In this document: piece by piece, positions 1 through 8,442 of the stretch
Layout: every line of letters starts with the position of its first letter
Numbering within the stretch: the first letter of the stretch is position 1
NCBI RefSeq assembly: GCF_900113835.1
Contig: NZ_FOQV01000005.1
Coordinates: forward strand, 226,796-290,795
Direction: 5' to 3'
Origin: Allobosea sp. OK403
GTDB lineage: Bacteria; Pseudomonadota; Alphaproteobacteria; Rhizobiales; Beijerinckiaceae
Length of the DNA stretch: 64,000 nucleotides
Made by a program: the position numbers and the translations under genes
The notes under the pieces: generated by a model
The model's input: only the letters and a program-made list of their open reading frames with translations
Database searches by the model: none
What the model was told of the DNA's origin: nothing

Positions 1-87
1 TTCCAAAGGATAATTTCTGCGTTCCTACTGAGCGTCGACGAAGCGAGTTAGCCTTCGTGCCTATTCAGGTCCCTGTAGTTGACATGG

Positions 88-99
88 ATAATCGATTAT
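88..99. promoter_or_regulatory. Perfect 12-bp palindrome, candidate operator of the GntR gene
   Basis: ATAATCGATTAT is a perfect palindrome lying between a TTGACA-like hexamer (79-84) and the GntR coding region. A looser GTTGA/TCAAC pair (78-82 and 108-112) flanks it. GntR/FCD regulators usually bind short AT-rich palindromes at their own promoters, so autoregulation is a reasonable inference. Confidence 0.4.
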
Positions 100-149
100 A
101 ATAACTATCAACGATGGTTGAACCGGCGTGGCTGAGAGGGGGTGGCAGC

Positions 150-938
150 ATGAGTTTTGTCGCCGATGAGCCGGCCGATGCATTGGCGTCGAGCGCTGGA
201 TTTGCCAGAGCTGGGAGCTCTGCTTCCGAGGAACCCGCATCCATGTCCGGCTCACCGACCCATGGCTCGCGCGACAGCAAGAATACCAAGGCATCGCGTC
301 TGGTCGACCGGCTGCGCGAGGCGATTCTGTCGGGTGAGCTGAGCCCTGGAACCAAGATCAATCTCGACGCGGTCAGGCGCGAGCTTGATGTCTCGCTGAG
401 CCCGCTGCGCGAGGCGCTGGCCCGCCTGATCGCAGTCGGCCTCGTCGAACTGCACGACAACAAGGGCTATTCGGTCGCGCCGGTTTCGCTGAGCAATCTG
501 GCGGAAATCACTCGGTTGCGGGTCGAATTCGAGAGTCTCGCGCTCTCCTCGGCCATCGCCCATGGCGATCTGAGCTGGGAGAGCGACGTCATGCGCGCGC
601 TCCACCGTCTCAACCGCACCGAGCGGGTCGCCGGCGACCCGGCGACGTTGGAAGCCTGGGAGCACGCCCATCGCGACTTCCATATGACGCTGATCGCGGG
701 TTGCGGCATGCCGCTGCTGCTGAATTTCTGCGCCATGCTGCACAATCTGAATGATCGTTATCGCCGGGTTTTCCTGGTGGCGCAGGGTGGCGATCGCAAT
801 GTCGCCGCCGAGCACAGCGAGATCGCGCAGGGCGCGGTGGCGCGCGACGGGGCTTTCGCCTGCGAGAAGCTGCGCGAGCATATCCTGCGCACCGGCACCA
901 ACCTGCGCGCCCGCCTGTCCGACCAGCTTCAGCCCTGA
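150..938 (+). CDS. GntR family transcriptional regulator, FCD subfamily
   Basis: A DNA-binding repressor or activator of the FadR/FCD type, probably 262 aa. A winged helix-turn-helix occupies about residues 48-113, with the usual LSPGTKI and PLREAL signatures. A C-terminal FCD ligand domain follows with candidate metal-binding histidines in HRDFH, EHSEI and REHIL. The ATG at 150 is chosen because GAGAGGGGG lies 8 bases upstream. An ATG at 243 would give 231 aa, closer to the usual family length, and removes an Ala/Ser-rich leader, so the start is uncertain. It runs in the same direction as the TIM-barrel gene 20 bases downstream and may control it. The ligand is unknown. Confidence 0.85.
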   Translation: MSFVADEPADALASSAGFARAGSSASEEPASMSGSPTHGSRDSKNTKASRLVDRLREAILSGELSPGTKINLDAVRRELDVSLSPLREALARLIAVGLVELHDNKGYSVAPVSLSNLAEITRLRVEFESLALSSAIAHGDLSWESDVMRALHRLNRTERVAGDPATLEAWEHAHRDFHMTLIAGCGMPLLLNFCAMLHNLNDRYRRVFLVAQGGDRNVAAEHSEIAQGAVARDGAFACEKLREHILRTGTNLRARLSDQLQP

Positions 939-958
939 GCCGAGAGGGGCGCGATCCG

Positions 959-1795
959 ATGCAGCTGTCATCCGCCTCGCCGCCACCGCTCGGGATCGCG
1001 CATTTCACCACGATCGACGTCGCGCCACTCGATTTCGTCGCGCTTGCCGCTGAGATCGGCTACGCCACCGTGGGTTTGCGGCTCCACCCGGCTTTCCCGG
1101 GCGCCCCGTTCTACGAGATCCGGCCGGGCAGCGCGCTGATGGCCTCGATGCGGGCTTTGCTCGCGGATACGGACCTGCGCGTCCATGATATCGAATTCGT
1201 CGTCATCGACGGCAGCTTCTCGCCGTCCGGCCTGGCGCGGGTCCTCGAAAGCGCGGCCGAACTCGGAGCGAAGCGGCTGAGCGTCTGCGGTGACGATCCC
1301 GAGCATGGCCGGCTTGTCGCCAACTTCGCCGAGCTCTGCGATCTGGCGGCCGGCTTCGGCCTGGGCGTCGATCTCGAAAACATGCCCTGGCGGCAGGTGG
1401 CGACCATACAGGATGCTGCGCGGGTCGTGCTGGAGGCCGAACGCGCCAATGGCGGCGTTCTCGTCGATGCGCTGCATCTCGCGCGCGGCGGCGGAAGCCC
1501 GGCCGAACTGCGGGAGATGCCGCCACATCTCATCAGGAGCGCCCAGCTTTGCGATGCGGGCGCCGGGCGGCCCCTATCGGTCGAGGCGATCATCCAGGAG
1601 GCGCGCGGCGGGCGATTATTGCCGGGGCAAGGCGTCCTGCCATTGCAGAATCTGCTGGCCGAGCTCCCGGCCGATGTGACGCTCTCGGTCGAGGTGCCCA
1701 ATCACGGCGCCCAGGCGCTGGAGCATGCACAGGCGGTCTTCGACGCCGCGATGAAGGTGATCGCGGCCTGCGACCTGGCTGGATCGGCTTGGTGA
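959..1795 (+). CDS. Xylose-isomerase-like TIM barrel protein, possible 3-dehydroshikimate dehydratase
   Basis: A 278-aa protein of the sugar phosphate isomerase/epimerase (AP endonuclease 2 type) TIM-barrel superfamily, with GAGAGGGG as ribosome site. Candidate divalent-metal ligands are E140 (VDLEN), D170 (VLVDALH), Q196 (SAQLCD) and E245 (LSVEVPNHG). That E-D-Q-E order suits the bacterial QuiC/AsbF type of 3-dehydroshikimate dehydratase as well as sugar epimerases. The nearby dehydroquinase and AroE-like genes favour the dehydratase reading, in which 3-dehydroshikimate becomes protocatechuate. The substrate is inferred only; myo-inositol or hydroxypyruvate isomerase-like activity is the alternative. 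Confidence 0.75.
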   Translation: MQLSSASPPPLGIAHFTTIDVAPLDFVALAAEIGYATVGLRLHPAFPGAPFYEIRPGSALMASMRALLADTDLRVHDIEFVVIDGSFSPSGLARVLESAAELGAKRLSVCGDDPEHGRLVANFAELCDLAAGFGLGVDLENMPWRQVATIQDAARVVLEAERANGGVLVDALHLARGGGSPAELREMPPHLIRSAQLCDAGAGRPLSVEAIIQEARGGRLLPGQGVLPLQNLLAELPADVTLSVEVPNHGAQALEHAQAVFDAAMKVIAACDLAGSAW

Positions 1796-1821
1796 TGGCG
1801 CAGGCGCCAGATCACTTTCCG

Positions 1822-2493
1822 TCAGCGGCAGACCATCCGCAGCACGGTTTCGATGGCGCTTCGGCGGCGGCGCTCGCGCGCCTCGGGGGCCGCCATGTCA
1901 TGGCCGAAGACCTGGCGGATGCTGGCCTGGTTCGAGACGTTGTAGAAGCTCAGGGCGCTGATCGTCAGGTGGATGTCGATCGGGTCGAGTCCCTCCCGGA
2001 ACGCGCCGTCTGCCAGCCCGCGCTCATAGACCTCGCGGATCATGTCGATCGCCGAGAGATTCAGCACGCTGATCTTGGTGGAGGTGGCGAGATGGCGGGC
2101 ATGGTGGATGTTCTCGACCATGACGAGGCGGACGAAATCCGGATTGTCGGCGTGGTAATCGAAGGTGAAACCCGTCAGCGTGGCGATCGCCTCGCGCGGC
2201 GGCAGCGCTGCAAGATCCAGGCTGCGCTCGAAGGCGCGGATGCGGGCATAGGCCTCCTCCAGCACGGCCCGGTAGAGCCCCTCCTTGTCGCCGAAATAAT
2301 AGTAGATCATCCGCTTGCTGTTGGAGGTCTTGGCCGCGATCTCGTCGACGCGGGCGCCGCTGAGGCCGTTCTCCACGAATTCGGCGCGCGCCACCGCGAG
2401 AATGTCGCGGCGCACGCCTTCGGGATCCTGCGTCCAGCTCGCCGATTTGCGGCGCTTCGCCAGCAAAGGCGGGGCGGTCACCATTCGATTCAT
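1822..2493 (-). CDS. TetR family transcriptional regulator
   Basis: A 223-aa repressor-like protein. The N-terminal TetR helix-turn-helix is clear: ILAVARAEFVENG, then ARVDEIA and MIYYYFGDKEGLY at about residues 25-70. The rest is an all-helical ligand/dimer domain. The start at 2493 (MNRMV) is preferred because the longer open frame runs back through the intergenic promoter region. It is divergent from the ABC transporter operon beginning at 2746, and a 7-12-7 inverted repeat lies between them, so it probably represses that operon. The inducer is unknown; a quinate/shikimate-like or amino-acid ligand would fit the context. Confidence 0.88.
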   Translation of the reverse strand: MNRMVTAPPLLAKRRKSASWTQDPEGVRRDILAVARAEFVENGLSGARVDEIAAKTSNSKRMIYYYFGDKEGLYRAVLEEAYARIRAFERSLDLAALPPREAIATLTGFTFDYHADNPDFVRLVMVENIHHARHLATSTKISVLNLSAIDMIREVYERGLADGAFREGLDPIDIHLTISALSFYNVSNQASIRQVFGHDMAAPEARERRRRSAIETVLRMVCR

Positions 2494-2572
2494 CTCACTG
2501 CGTTCCAAATCGGTCGCGACCCTAGCGTGCTGCGCGCGGCTGTAAATGGACCAGGCAGTTAATTTCGCTTGA

Positions 2573-2598
2573 CCAATTGAACTATCCAGTACAATTGG
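2573..2598. promoter_or_regulatory. Inverted repeat, candidate TetR operator
   Basis: CCAATTG (2573-2579) and CAATTGG (2592-2598) are exact reverse complements separated by 12 bases. They lie in the 252-base divergent space between the TetR gene and the ABC importer operon. The position and symmetry fit a TetR-dimer site. Confidence 0.5.
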
Positions 2599-2745
2599 AA
2601 TCCACGGAGCTATCGCAGGCAGGACGCGCGCAATGCGCTCCGAGCGTGAGAACCCCGCCAAGGCGCCCGATCAGAGGTGCCGGAATAGACGATATAATGC
2701 TCGGACCGACCCGTTCAGAAGGTCGGCCGCTCCAGGGAAAACGCC

Positions 2746-3414
2746 GTGAACTACACGCTCGACTTCTTGCCCGTCATCGACGGGCTGCCCAGCTTGCTGG
2801 CAGCCTGTCTCGGCACGCTCGGATTGGCCCTGGGCGGCATGATCCTGGCGATCATCATCGGGGTCGGCGGCGTGATGCTGCGCGATTCCGGCATCAGACA
2901 GGTGCGCTGGTTCGTCATCGCCTTCGTCGAGCTGATCCGCAACACGCCTTTCCTGGTCCAGATCTATTTCATCTATTTCGCCCTGCCGCTCGCCGGCATC
3001 CGGCTCGATCCGACGCCAACGGCGATCATCGCGCTCGGCATCAATGGCGGTGCCTATGCGATCGAGATCATCCGCGGCGGCGTGCAATCGATCGGCAAGG
3101 GCCAGATCGAGGCCGGTCTCGCGCTCGGCCTGCACAAGGCCCAGGTCTTCCGCCTGATCGTGCTGAAGCCGGCGCTGCGCGCGATCTACCCCTCGCTCAC
3201 CAGCCAGTTCATCCTGCTGACCCTGACCACGAGCGTGGCCTCGGCGATCGCGGCCTATGAACTGACCTCGGTCGCCCAGAGGATCGAATCCGACAGCTTC
3301 CGCAGCTTCGAGGTCTATGGCGCGGTGACGCTGTTCTACCTCGTCATGTCCTGGCTCTTGATGCGGGTCTTCGGGCTGATCCAGTCGCGCTATCTCAGCT
3401 ATCCGGTCAAGTGA
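2746..3414 (+). CDS. Amino-acid-type ABC transporter permease 1
   Basis: An inner-membrane permease of the polar amino acid (HisM/GlnP) family, 222 aa, with a GTG start behind CAGGGAAA. Hydrophobic segments occur near residues 10-40, 55-85, 90-110 and 150-215. The ATPase-contact EAA-type loop is GQIEAGLALGL. It is the first gene of an importer cassette (permease, permease, binding protein, ATPase). The family imports amino acids, opines or related small polar solutes. The adjacent dehydroquinase and AroE-like genes suggest a quinate/shikimate-type substrate instead. Confidence 0.9.
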   Translation: MNYTLDFLPVIDGLPSLLAACLGTLGLALGGMILAIIIGVGGVMLRDSGIRQVRWFVIAFVELIRNTPFLVQIYFIYFALPLAGIRLDPTPTAIIALGINGGAYAIEIIRGGVQSIGKGQIEAGLALGLHKAQVFRLIVLKPALRAIYPSLTSQFILLTLTTSVASAIAAYELTSVAQRIESDSFRSFEVYGAVTLFYLVMSWLLMRVFGLIQSRYLSYPVK

Positions 3415-3425
3415 GGGAGGGCGTC

Positions 3426-4067
3426 ATGGGTCTCAACGAATTCCTCTTCCTCCTCGCCGGCCTGAAATGGACGCTGGCCCTGTCGGCCATCGGCTTCGTC
3501 GGCGGAGGCGTTGTCGGCCTCGTCGTCGCGCTGGCACGGACCTCGGGCATCGCCCCGCTGGAGCGCGCCGCAGCGAGCTATATCGGCCTGTTCCAGGGCA
3601 CGCCGCTCCTGATGCAGCTTTTCGTGGTCTATTACGGGTTGGCGCTTGTCGGATTGAAGCTCGACGCCTGGGTCGCGGTCGCGATCGGCTTCACGCTGCA
3701 TGCCAGCGCCTATCTCGGCGAGATCTGGCGCGGTTCGATCGAGGCGGTGCCGCGCGGCCAGACCGAGGCCGCCAAGGCTTTGAGCCTGAACTACGTCTCG
3801 CGGATGAAGGACGTCATCCTGCCGCAGGCGATCCGCATCTCGCTGCCGGCGACGATCGGCTTCCTGGTGCAATTGATCAAAGGCACCTCGCTGGCGGCCA
3901 TCGTCGGCTTCACCGAATTGGCGCGTGCCGGCAGCATCGTCTCGAACCAGATCTTCCAGCCCCTGCTCGTCTTCGGCGTCGTTGGGGCTCTCTACTTCGC
4001 CATGTGCTGGCCGCTGTCGCTCTACGGCGCCTGGCTCGAACGCCGCCTCGCCACGGCCACGCGCTGA
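3426..4067 (+). CDS. Amino-acid-type ABC transporter permease 2
   Basis: The second membrane subunit of the importer, 213 aa, paralogous to the preceding permease. The EAA loop reads GQTEAAKALSL. The start is ATG 3426, with GGGAGG placed 5-6 bases upstream. A GTG at 3411 overlaps the upstream stop but lacks a ribosome site. The 11-base gap to the first permease indicates one transcript. With the first permease it would form the heterodimeric channel served by the ATPase at 5019. Confidence 0.9.
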   Translation: MGLNEFLFLLAGLKWTLALSAIGFVGGGVVGLVVALARTSGIAPLERAAASYIGLFQGTPLLMQLFVVYYGLALVGLKLDAWVAVAIGFTLHASAYLGEIWRGSIEAVPRGQTEAAKALSLNYVSRMKDVILPQAIRISLPATIGFLVQLIKGTSLAAIVGFTELARAGSIVSNQIFQPLLVFGVVGALYFAMCWPLSLYGAWLERRLATATR

Positions 4068-4144
4068 GGGGGGCGGCAGGACGCTCTATGAACGCCCGAC
4101 TCAAGATGATTGCCCCACAAGAAGCCAATCCAGGGAGAGAGACC

Positions 4145-4987
4145 ATGATTGATGTGACCCGCACGACGCTGAACCGCCGTCACCTGCTGCTCGGCGCTTC
4201 GGTCGCCATCGCCGCGCCTGCCCTGCTGACCCGGCCCGCGCTGGCGATCACGCCGGCCGAGATCAAGAGCAAGGGCAAGCTCGTCATCGGCATCCAGGGC
4301 GACAACCCGCCCTTCGGCTTCGTCAACACCAGCGGCAAGCAGGAAGGGTTTGACGCCGATGTCGGCGAGCTCTTCGCTAGGGAGCTCGGCGTCGCCGTCG
4401 AATTCGTGCCGCTTGCCGTGGCCAACCGCATTCCCGCGCTGACCTCCGGTCGCGTCGACATCCTGTTTGCGACCATGGCGATGCTGCCGGAGCGCGCCAA
4501 GGCGGTGCAGTTCTCCAAACCCTATGTCGCGAACTACATCACTTTGGTCGCGCCGAAGGCGACCGTGGTGAAGGCCAATGCCGATATGGGCAAGCTCGTC
4601 ATCGGCGTGCCGCGCGCCAGTGTCCAGGACGCGCAGATCACCAAGAATGCTCCGGAAGGCACGACGATCCGCCGCTTCGACGACGATGCCGCGACCATCC
4701 AGTCGCTGCTTTCGGGCCAGGTCCAGGCCGTCGGCGGTAACATGTTCTATGTCCAGCGCCTCAATGCGCAGAAGCCCGACGGCTTCGAGGACAAGCTCGA
4801 ATTCACCCGGCTCTACAACGGCGCTTGCACGCGGCTCGGCGAGAAGGAGATCAATGCGGCGACGAACGCCTTCATCGACAAGATCGTGGGCAATGGCGAG
4901 CTCGCGAAGATCTACGCGAAATGGATGAAGGTGCCGCTGCCGAACTTCCCCGCCAGCCTCGAAGGCGTCTCCTTCGTCGTCAGCTGA
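4145..4987 (+). CDS. ABC transporter substrate-binding protein, family 3
   Basis: A periplasmic solute receptor of 280 aa. The N terminus has a twin-arginine-like signal (NRRHLLLGASVAIAAP) ending near PALA. The mature part is a standard SBP_bac_3 fold (GKLVIGIQGDNPPFGF, GFDADVGELFA, SGRVDILFA). The start at 4145 is supported by GGGAGAG 5-11 bases upstream; an upstream ATG at 4088 is less well placed. It delivers substrate to the permeases at 2746 and 3426. Ligand specificity cannot be read from the sequence. Confidence 0.9.
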   Translation: MIDVTRTTLNRRHLLLGASVAIAAPALLTRPALAITPAEIKSKGKLVIGIQGDNPPFGFVNTSGKQEGFDADVGELFARELGVAVEFVPLAVANRIPALTSGRVDILFATMAMLPERAKAVQFSKPYVANYITLVAPKATVVKANADMGKLVIGVPRASVQDAQITKNAPEGTTIRRFDDDAATIQSLLSGQVQAVGGNMFYVQRLNAQKPDGFEDKLEFTRLYNGACTRLGEKEINAATNAFIDKIVGNGELAKIYAKWMKVPLPNFPASLEGVSFVVS

Positions 4988-5018
4988 CGCCCCCGCCAAC
5001 GACCCGGAGCCCTCAGCC

Positions 5019-5795
5019 ATGACCAGCCATGCCACGACCACGCCCGCCGCCACGGACACGCCCATGATCGTGATGGAGAGCGTCGAGAAGTGGTATGGCG
5101 GGTTCAAGGCCCTGACCGGGATCAATCTCTCGGTCCGCGCTGGCGAGAAGATCGTCCTGTGCGGGCCGTCGGGGTCGGGTAAATCGACCCTGATCCGCTG
5201 CATCAACCATCTTGAAGCCTATGAGAAGGGCGCCATCCGTGTCGATGGCATCGCGCTCCGTGACGATTCCAGCACGATCGACGCCGTCCGGCGCGAGGTC
5301 GGCATGGTCTTCCAGAACTTCAACCTATTTCCGCATCTGACCGTGCTGCAGAACTGCACGCTCGCCCCGATGCGCACGCTGCGCCAGAGCCGGAAGGACG
5401 CCGATGCCAATGCGCGCCGCCTGCTCGACCGGGTCAAGATCCTCGAACAGGCCGACAAATACCCGGCCCAGCTCTCCGGCGGTCAGCAGCAGCGCGTTGC
5501 GATTGCGCGCGCGCTCTGCATGGGTCCCAAGGTGATGCTCTTCGACGAGCCGACCTCGGCGCTCGATCCCGAAATGGTCAAGGAGGTGCTCGACACCATG
5601 GTCGCGCTCGCCGAGGAGGGCATGACCATGATCTGCGTCACTCATGAGATGGGTTTCGCCCGCCAGGTCGCTGACCGCGTCATCTTCATGGCTTCAGGCG
5701 AGATCGTTGAAGAGGCCCCGCCCGAGATCTTCTTCAGCAACCCCAGCCACGCCCGCACCAAGCAGTTTCTCGGCGAGATCCTACGCGGGCATTAG
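5019..5795 (+). CDS. Amino-acid-type ABC transporter ATP-binding protein
   Basis: The cytoplasmic ATPase of the importer, GlnQ/HisP-like, 258 aa. It shows Walker A GPSGSGKST, Q-loop QNFNLFPH, signature LSGGQQQR, Walker B VMLFDEPTSALD and switch histidine CVTHEMG. It follows the binding-protein gene by 31 bases and precedes the dehydroquinase gene, so transport and metabolism genes are probably co-transcribed. Confidence 0.93.
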   Translation: MTSHATTTPAATDTPMIVMESVEKWYGGFKALTGINLSVRAGEKIVLCGPSGSGKSTLIRCINHLEAYEKGAIRVDGIALRDDSSTIDAVRREVGMVFQNFNLFPHLTVLQNCTLAPMRTLRQSRKDADANARRLLDRVKILEQADKYPAQLSGGQQQRVAIARALCMGPKVMLFDEPTSALDPEMVKEVLDTMVALAEEGMTMICVTHEMGFARQVADRVIFMASGEIVEEAPPEIFFSNPSHARTKQFLGEILRGH

Positions 5796-5822
5796 AGCCG
5801 CGCGGTGCAACCGGAGTCGATG

Positions 5823-6272
5823 ATGAGCCGCCTCGTCTATGTCCTGAACGGACCCAATCTCAACCTGCTCGGTAAACGCCAGCCGCACATCTATGGCCAT
5901 GTCACATTGGCTGATGTCGAAGCCGAATGCCGCGAGCTTGCGGGCGAATTGAAGCTCGACCTCCGTTTCCACCAGAGCAACCGCGAATACGAGATCATCG
6001 ACTGGATCCACGCGGCGCGGGATGAGGCCGGCGGCATCGTCATCAACCCGGCGGCCTTCACCCACACCTCGGTTGCGATCCTCGATGCGCTCAACACCTT
6101 CGAGCCGCCTGTCGTCGAGGTGCACATCTCCAACGTGCATAAGCGCGAGGCCTTCCGGCATCATTCCTATGTTTCGTTGCGGGCCGACGGCGTCATCGCC
6201 GGCTTCGGTACGCAGGGCTATTCGCTCGCCTTGCAGCGGGTCGCGCGATTGATCGACGAGAAGGCGGCCTGA
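5823..6272 (+). CDS. aroQ: Type II 3-dehydroquinate dehydratase
   Basis: Interconverts 3-dehydroquinate and 3-dehydroshikimate. The 149-aa length is normal for this dodecameric family. The N terminus has LNGPNLNLLGKR with a catalytic-loop Arg and Tyr (Y24 in HIYG), then INPAAFTHTS, and the substrate-binding VEVHISN with its active-site His. Start ATG 5823 sits 6 bases after GGAG; ATG 5820 is equally in frame. It is embedded in an importer operon with a nearby AroE-like gene rather than among biosynthetic aro genes, which suggests a catabolic (quinate/shikimate) copy. Confidence 0.93.
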   Translation: MSRLVYVLNGPNLNLLGKRQPHIYGHVTLADVEAECRELAGELKLDLRFHQSNREYEIIDWIHAARDEAGGIVINPAAFTHTSVAILDALNTFEPPVVEVHISNVHKREAFRHHSYVSLRADGVIAGFGTQGYSLALQRVARLIDEKAA

Positions 6273-6321
6273 TCGGCAAGCGCTATGCCGAACATGTCGC
6301 GACGGGCGCTGGAGCCGGATG

Positions 6322-6434
6322 ATTTCAGATAGGGTCACAAAGTGACCCTATCTGAAATCTGAATCCGTCTCTTATCAAAGAGTTAGAGCAGGATTGATGC
6401 GAAAACCGGAGTCCACTTTTTCGCATCCTGCTCT
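6322..6434. repeat. Dispersed palindromic repeat (two hairpins)
   Basis: The first hairpin has a perfect 17-bp stem (6322-6338 with 6342-6358) and an AAA loop. The second (6385-6434) starts AGAGCAGGA and ends TCCTGCTCT with an inner GATGCGAAAA-like arm. The same two modules recur near 15.4 kb. The repeat separates aroQ from the Gfo/Idh gene and could attenuate read-through. Confidence 0.85.
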
Positions 6435-6503
6435 AGGGTCGTGATCGACTGAAGCATCCGGCTTTCGCGGCCGGACAACTCAACCTCTTCGAGGAGATGC
6501 ATC

Positions 6504-7526
6504 ATGGATGACACGGGATCGCGGCCGCTGCGCATCGGTGTCCTGGGCGCGGCGAACATCGCGCGCGCCTTCACCAGCGGGGTTGCGCCTTCCAGAACCG
6601 TAACGGTCGCGGCTGTCGCGAGCCGCGATGCCGGCAAGGCGCAGCGCTTCGCACAGGAATGCGGGATCCCGCGGTCGCACGGCTCCTATGAGGCCCTGCT
6701 CGCGGATCCGGAGATCGATGCGATCTACAATCCGCTGCCGAACTCGCTCCATGCGGAATGGTCGATCCGGGCCATGGAGGCGGGCAAGCATGTGCTCTGC
6801 GAAAAGCCGCTGGCGATGACGGCAGTCGAGGCGCGCGCCATGTTCGAAGCTGCGAGGCGGCTCGGGCGCCATCTCGTCGAGGCCTATCCCTATCGCGCCC
6901 AGCCGCAGACCCTGAAGTTGCGCGAATTGCTGGCGGAAGGCGCGATCGGCAAGGTCCAGTTGATCCGTTCCAGCTTCGGCGTCGCCTTTTCCGACCCGAG
7001 CAATATCCGCCTGAAGCCGGAGGTCGGCGGTGGCGCGCTGCTCGATGCCGGCAGCTATGCCGTCAGCCTCGCGCTGCTGGCCGCGGGCGAGCGACCCGAA
7101 CGCGTCAGCGCCATGGCTCGCTGGAGCGAGACCGGCGTCGATCTCAGCGTTGTGGCCTCATTGGAATTCCCGAGCGGCGCGCTGGCGCAGATCTCCTGCA
7201 GCTTCGCCACGGCCTATCACCGCCATGCCCTGATCGCCGGCGACGCCGGGACGATCGAGACCAGCTATCTCAACCATCCCCCGGCTGGTGGCCCGCCGAT
7301 CCTGACGCTGCGGCGTGGAGCCACCATCGCCGCTCTCCCCGAGATCGTCGAGGTCGCGCCCGGCAACGGCTTCCTGGCCGAAGCGGAATCCTTCCAGCGC
7401 CTCGTGACCCAAGGGTCCGCCTATTGGACCGGCGCGACACCCGCCGAATCCATCGACATCGCCCTGACCCTCGACGCGATCGGGCAGAGCGCGCGCTCGG
7501 GCGCGGCCGTGACGATCACGGGATGA
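6504..7526 (+). CDS. Gfo/Idh/MocA family oxidoreductase
   Basis: A NAD(P)-dependent dehydrogenase of 340 aa. The N-terminal Rossmann domain begins RIGVLGAANIAR. The family EKP motif is present in HVLCEKPLA, where the Lys is normally catalytic. The C-terminal alpha/beta domain carries the substrate-site helix in LLDAGSYAVS. GAGGAG precedes the ATG by about 7 bases. It lies between aroQ and the AroE-like gene, 43 bases before the latter, so it may act on the same imported polyol or cyclitol-type substrate. Its exact substrate is unknown. Confidence 0.88.
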   Translation: MDDTGSRPLRIGVLGAANIARAFTSGVAPSRTVTVAAVASRDAGKAQRFAQECGIPRSHGSYEALLADPEIDAIYNPLPNSLHAEWSIRAMEAGKHVLCEKPLAMTAVEARAMFEAARRLGRHLVEAYPYRAQPQTLKLRELLAEGAIGKVQLIRSSFGVAFSDPSNIRLKPEVGGGALLDAGSYAVSLALLAAGERPERVSAMARWSETGVDLSVVASLEFPSGALAQISCSFATAYHRHALIAGDAGTIETSYLNHPPAGGPPILTLRRGATIAALPEIVEVAPGNGFLAEAESFQRLVTQGSAYWTGATPAESIDIALTLDAIGQSARSGAAVTITG

Positions 7527-7569
7527 GGAGGCGGCCTCGGCCAGGCAAGACCATGAAAGCCAGTTCACC

Positions 7570-8403
7570 ATGATACGCGGCACGACGAAGCTCATCGCCC
7601 ATCTCGGCTACCCGACCGAGTCCTTCAAGGCGCCGATGATCTACAATCCCTATTTCGAGCAGCACGGCATTGATGCCGTCGTCGTGCCGATGGGCTGCAA
7701 GGCGCAGGATTATGCCGTCTTTCTCAAATCGCTGTTCAGGCTCTCCAACATTCATGGCGCGCTCGTCACCATGCCGCACAAGGTTACGACGATCGCGCTT
7801 CTGGACGAGGTCATGACCACGGCGAAGGTCGCGGGCGCCTGCAACGCGATCCGCCTTGGTCCCGATGGATCGCTTATCGGCGACATGTTCGATGGCGAAG
7901 GCTTCGTGCGCGGCGTCCTGCGCAAGGGCCGCGCGCTCTTGGGCGCGCGCGCGCTCGTGGTCGGCGCGGGCGGCGTCGGCTCCGCCATCGCGGCCTCGCT
8001 GGCCAAGGCCGGCGTCGCCGAGCTTGCCCTGTTCGACGCCTACACCCCCATGGCGGAGGGGCTCAGTGAGCGCCTGCGAGCCCATTATCCCAAGCTCAAG
8101 GTCTCGCTCGGCTCCAACGACCCCGCCGGCTACGACATCGTCGTCAATGCAACGCCGCTCGGCATGAAGGAGGGCGATCCGTTGCCGGTCGACGTCGAGC
8201 GCATCGCGCCCTCGACCTTTGTCGGCGAGGTCGTGATGAAGCAGGAGATCACGCCCTTCCTGGCGGCGGCCCGCGCCCGTGGCTGCGCCTTCCAGATCGG
8301 CACCGACATGCTGTTCGAGCAAATCCCGGCCTATCTGGAGTTCTTCGGATTTCCGACGGCCACCGCAGATGAACTCCGGGCGGTTTCACGGATCAACTAT
8401 TGA
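7570..8403 (+). CDS. Shikimate/quinate dehydrogenase-like protein (divergent AroE)
   Basis: A 277-aa member of the AroE superfamily. The NAD(P)-binding loop is VVGAGGVGSA, the catalytic Lys is K71 in TMPHK, and the catalytic Asp is D108 in FDGEGF. The N-terminal substrate motif, normally HSxSP with two carboxylate-binding serines, reads ESFKAP, so both serines are replaced (F19, A21). That argues against ordinary shikimate dehydrogenase and for a SdhL-like or other specialised paralogue. It is the last gene of the catabolic cassette. Confidence 0.82.
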   Translation: MIRGTTKLIAHLGYPTESFKAPMIYNPYFEQHGIDAVVVPMGCKAQDYAVFLKSLFRLSNIHGALVTMPHKVTTIALLDEVMTTAKVAGACNAIRLGPDGSLIGDMFDGEGFVRGVLRKGRALLGARALVVGAGGVGSAIAASLAKAGVAELALFDAYTPMAEGLSERLRAHYPKLKVSLGSNDPAGYDIVVNATPLGMKEGDPLPVDVERIAPSTFVGEVVMKQEITPFLAAARARGCAFQIGTDMLFEQIPAYLEFFGFPTATADELRAVSRINY

Positions 8404-8442
8404 GCAGGCTATGCGGCGGCGGTGGATAGAGCGCTGGAGGCC

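Noticed and set aside
79..102. TTGACA and TATAAT hexamers before the GntR gene as a sigma70 promoter
   Set aside because: The spacing is only 12 bases, too short for a normal sigma70 promoter. The palindrome is the more reliable signal.
3467..4144. Extension of the binding-protein frame back through the second permease gene
   Set aside because: It is out of frame with the conserved permease. The binding protein has its own signal peptide and ribosome site at 4145.
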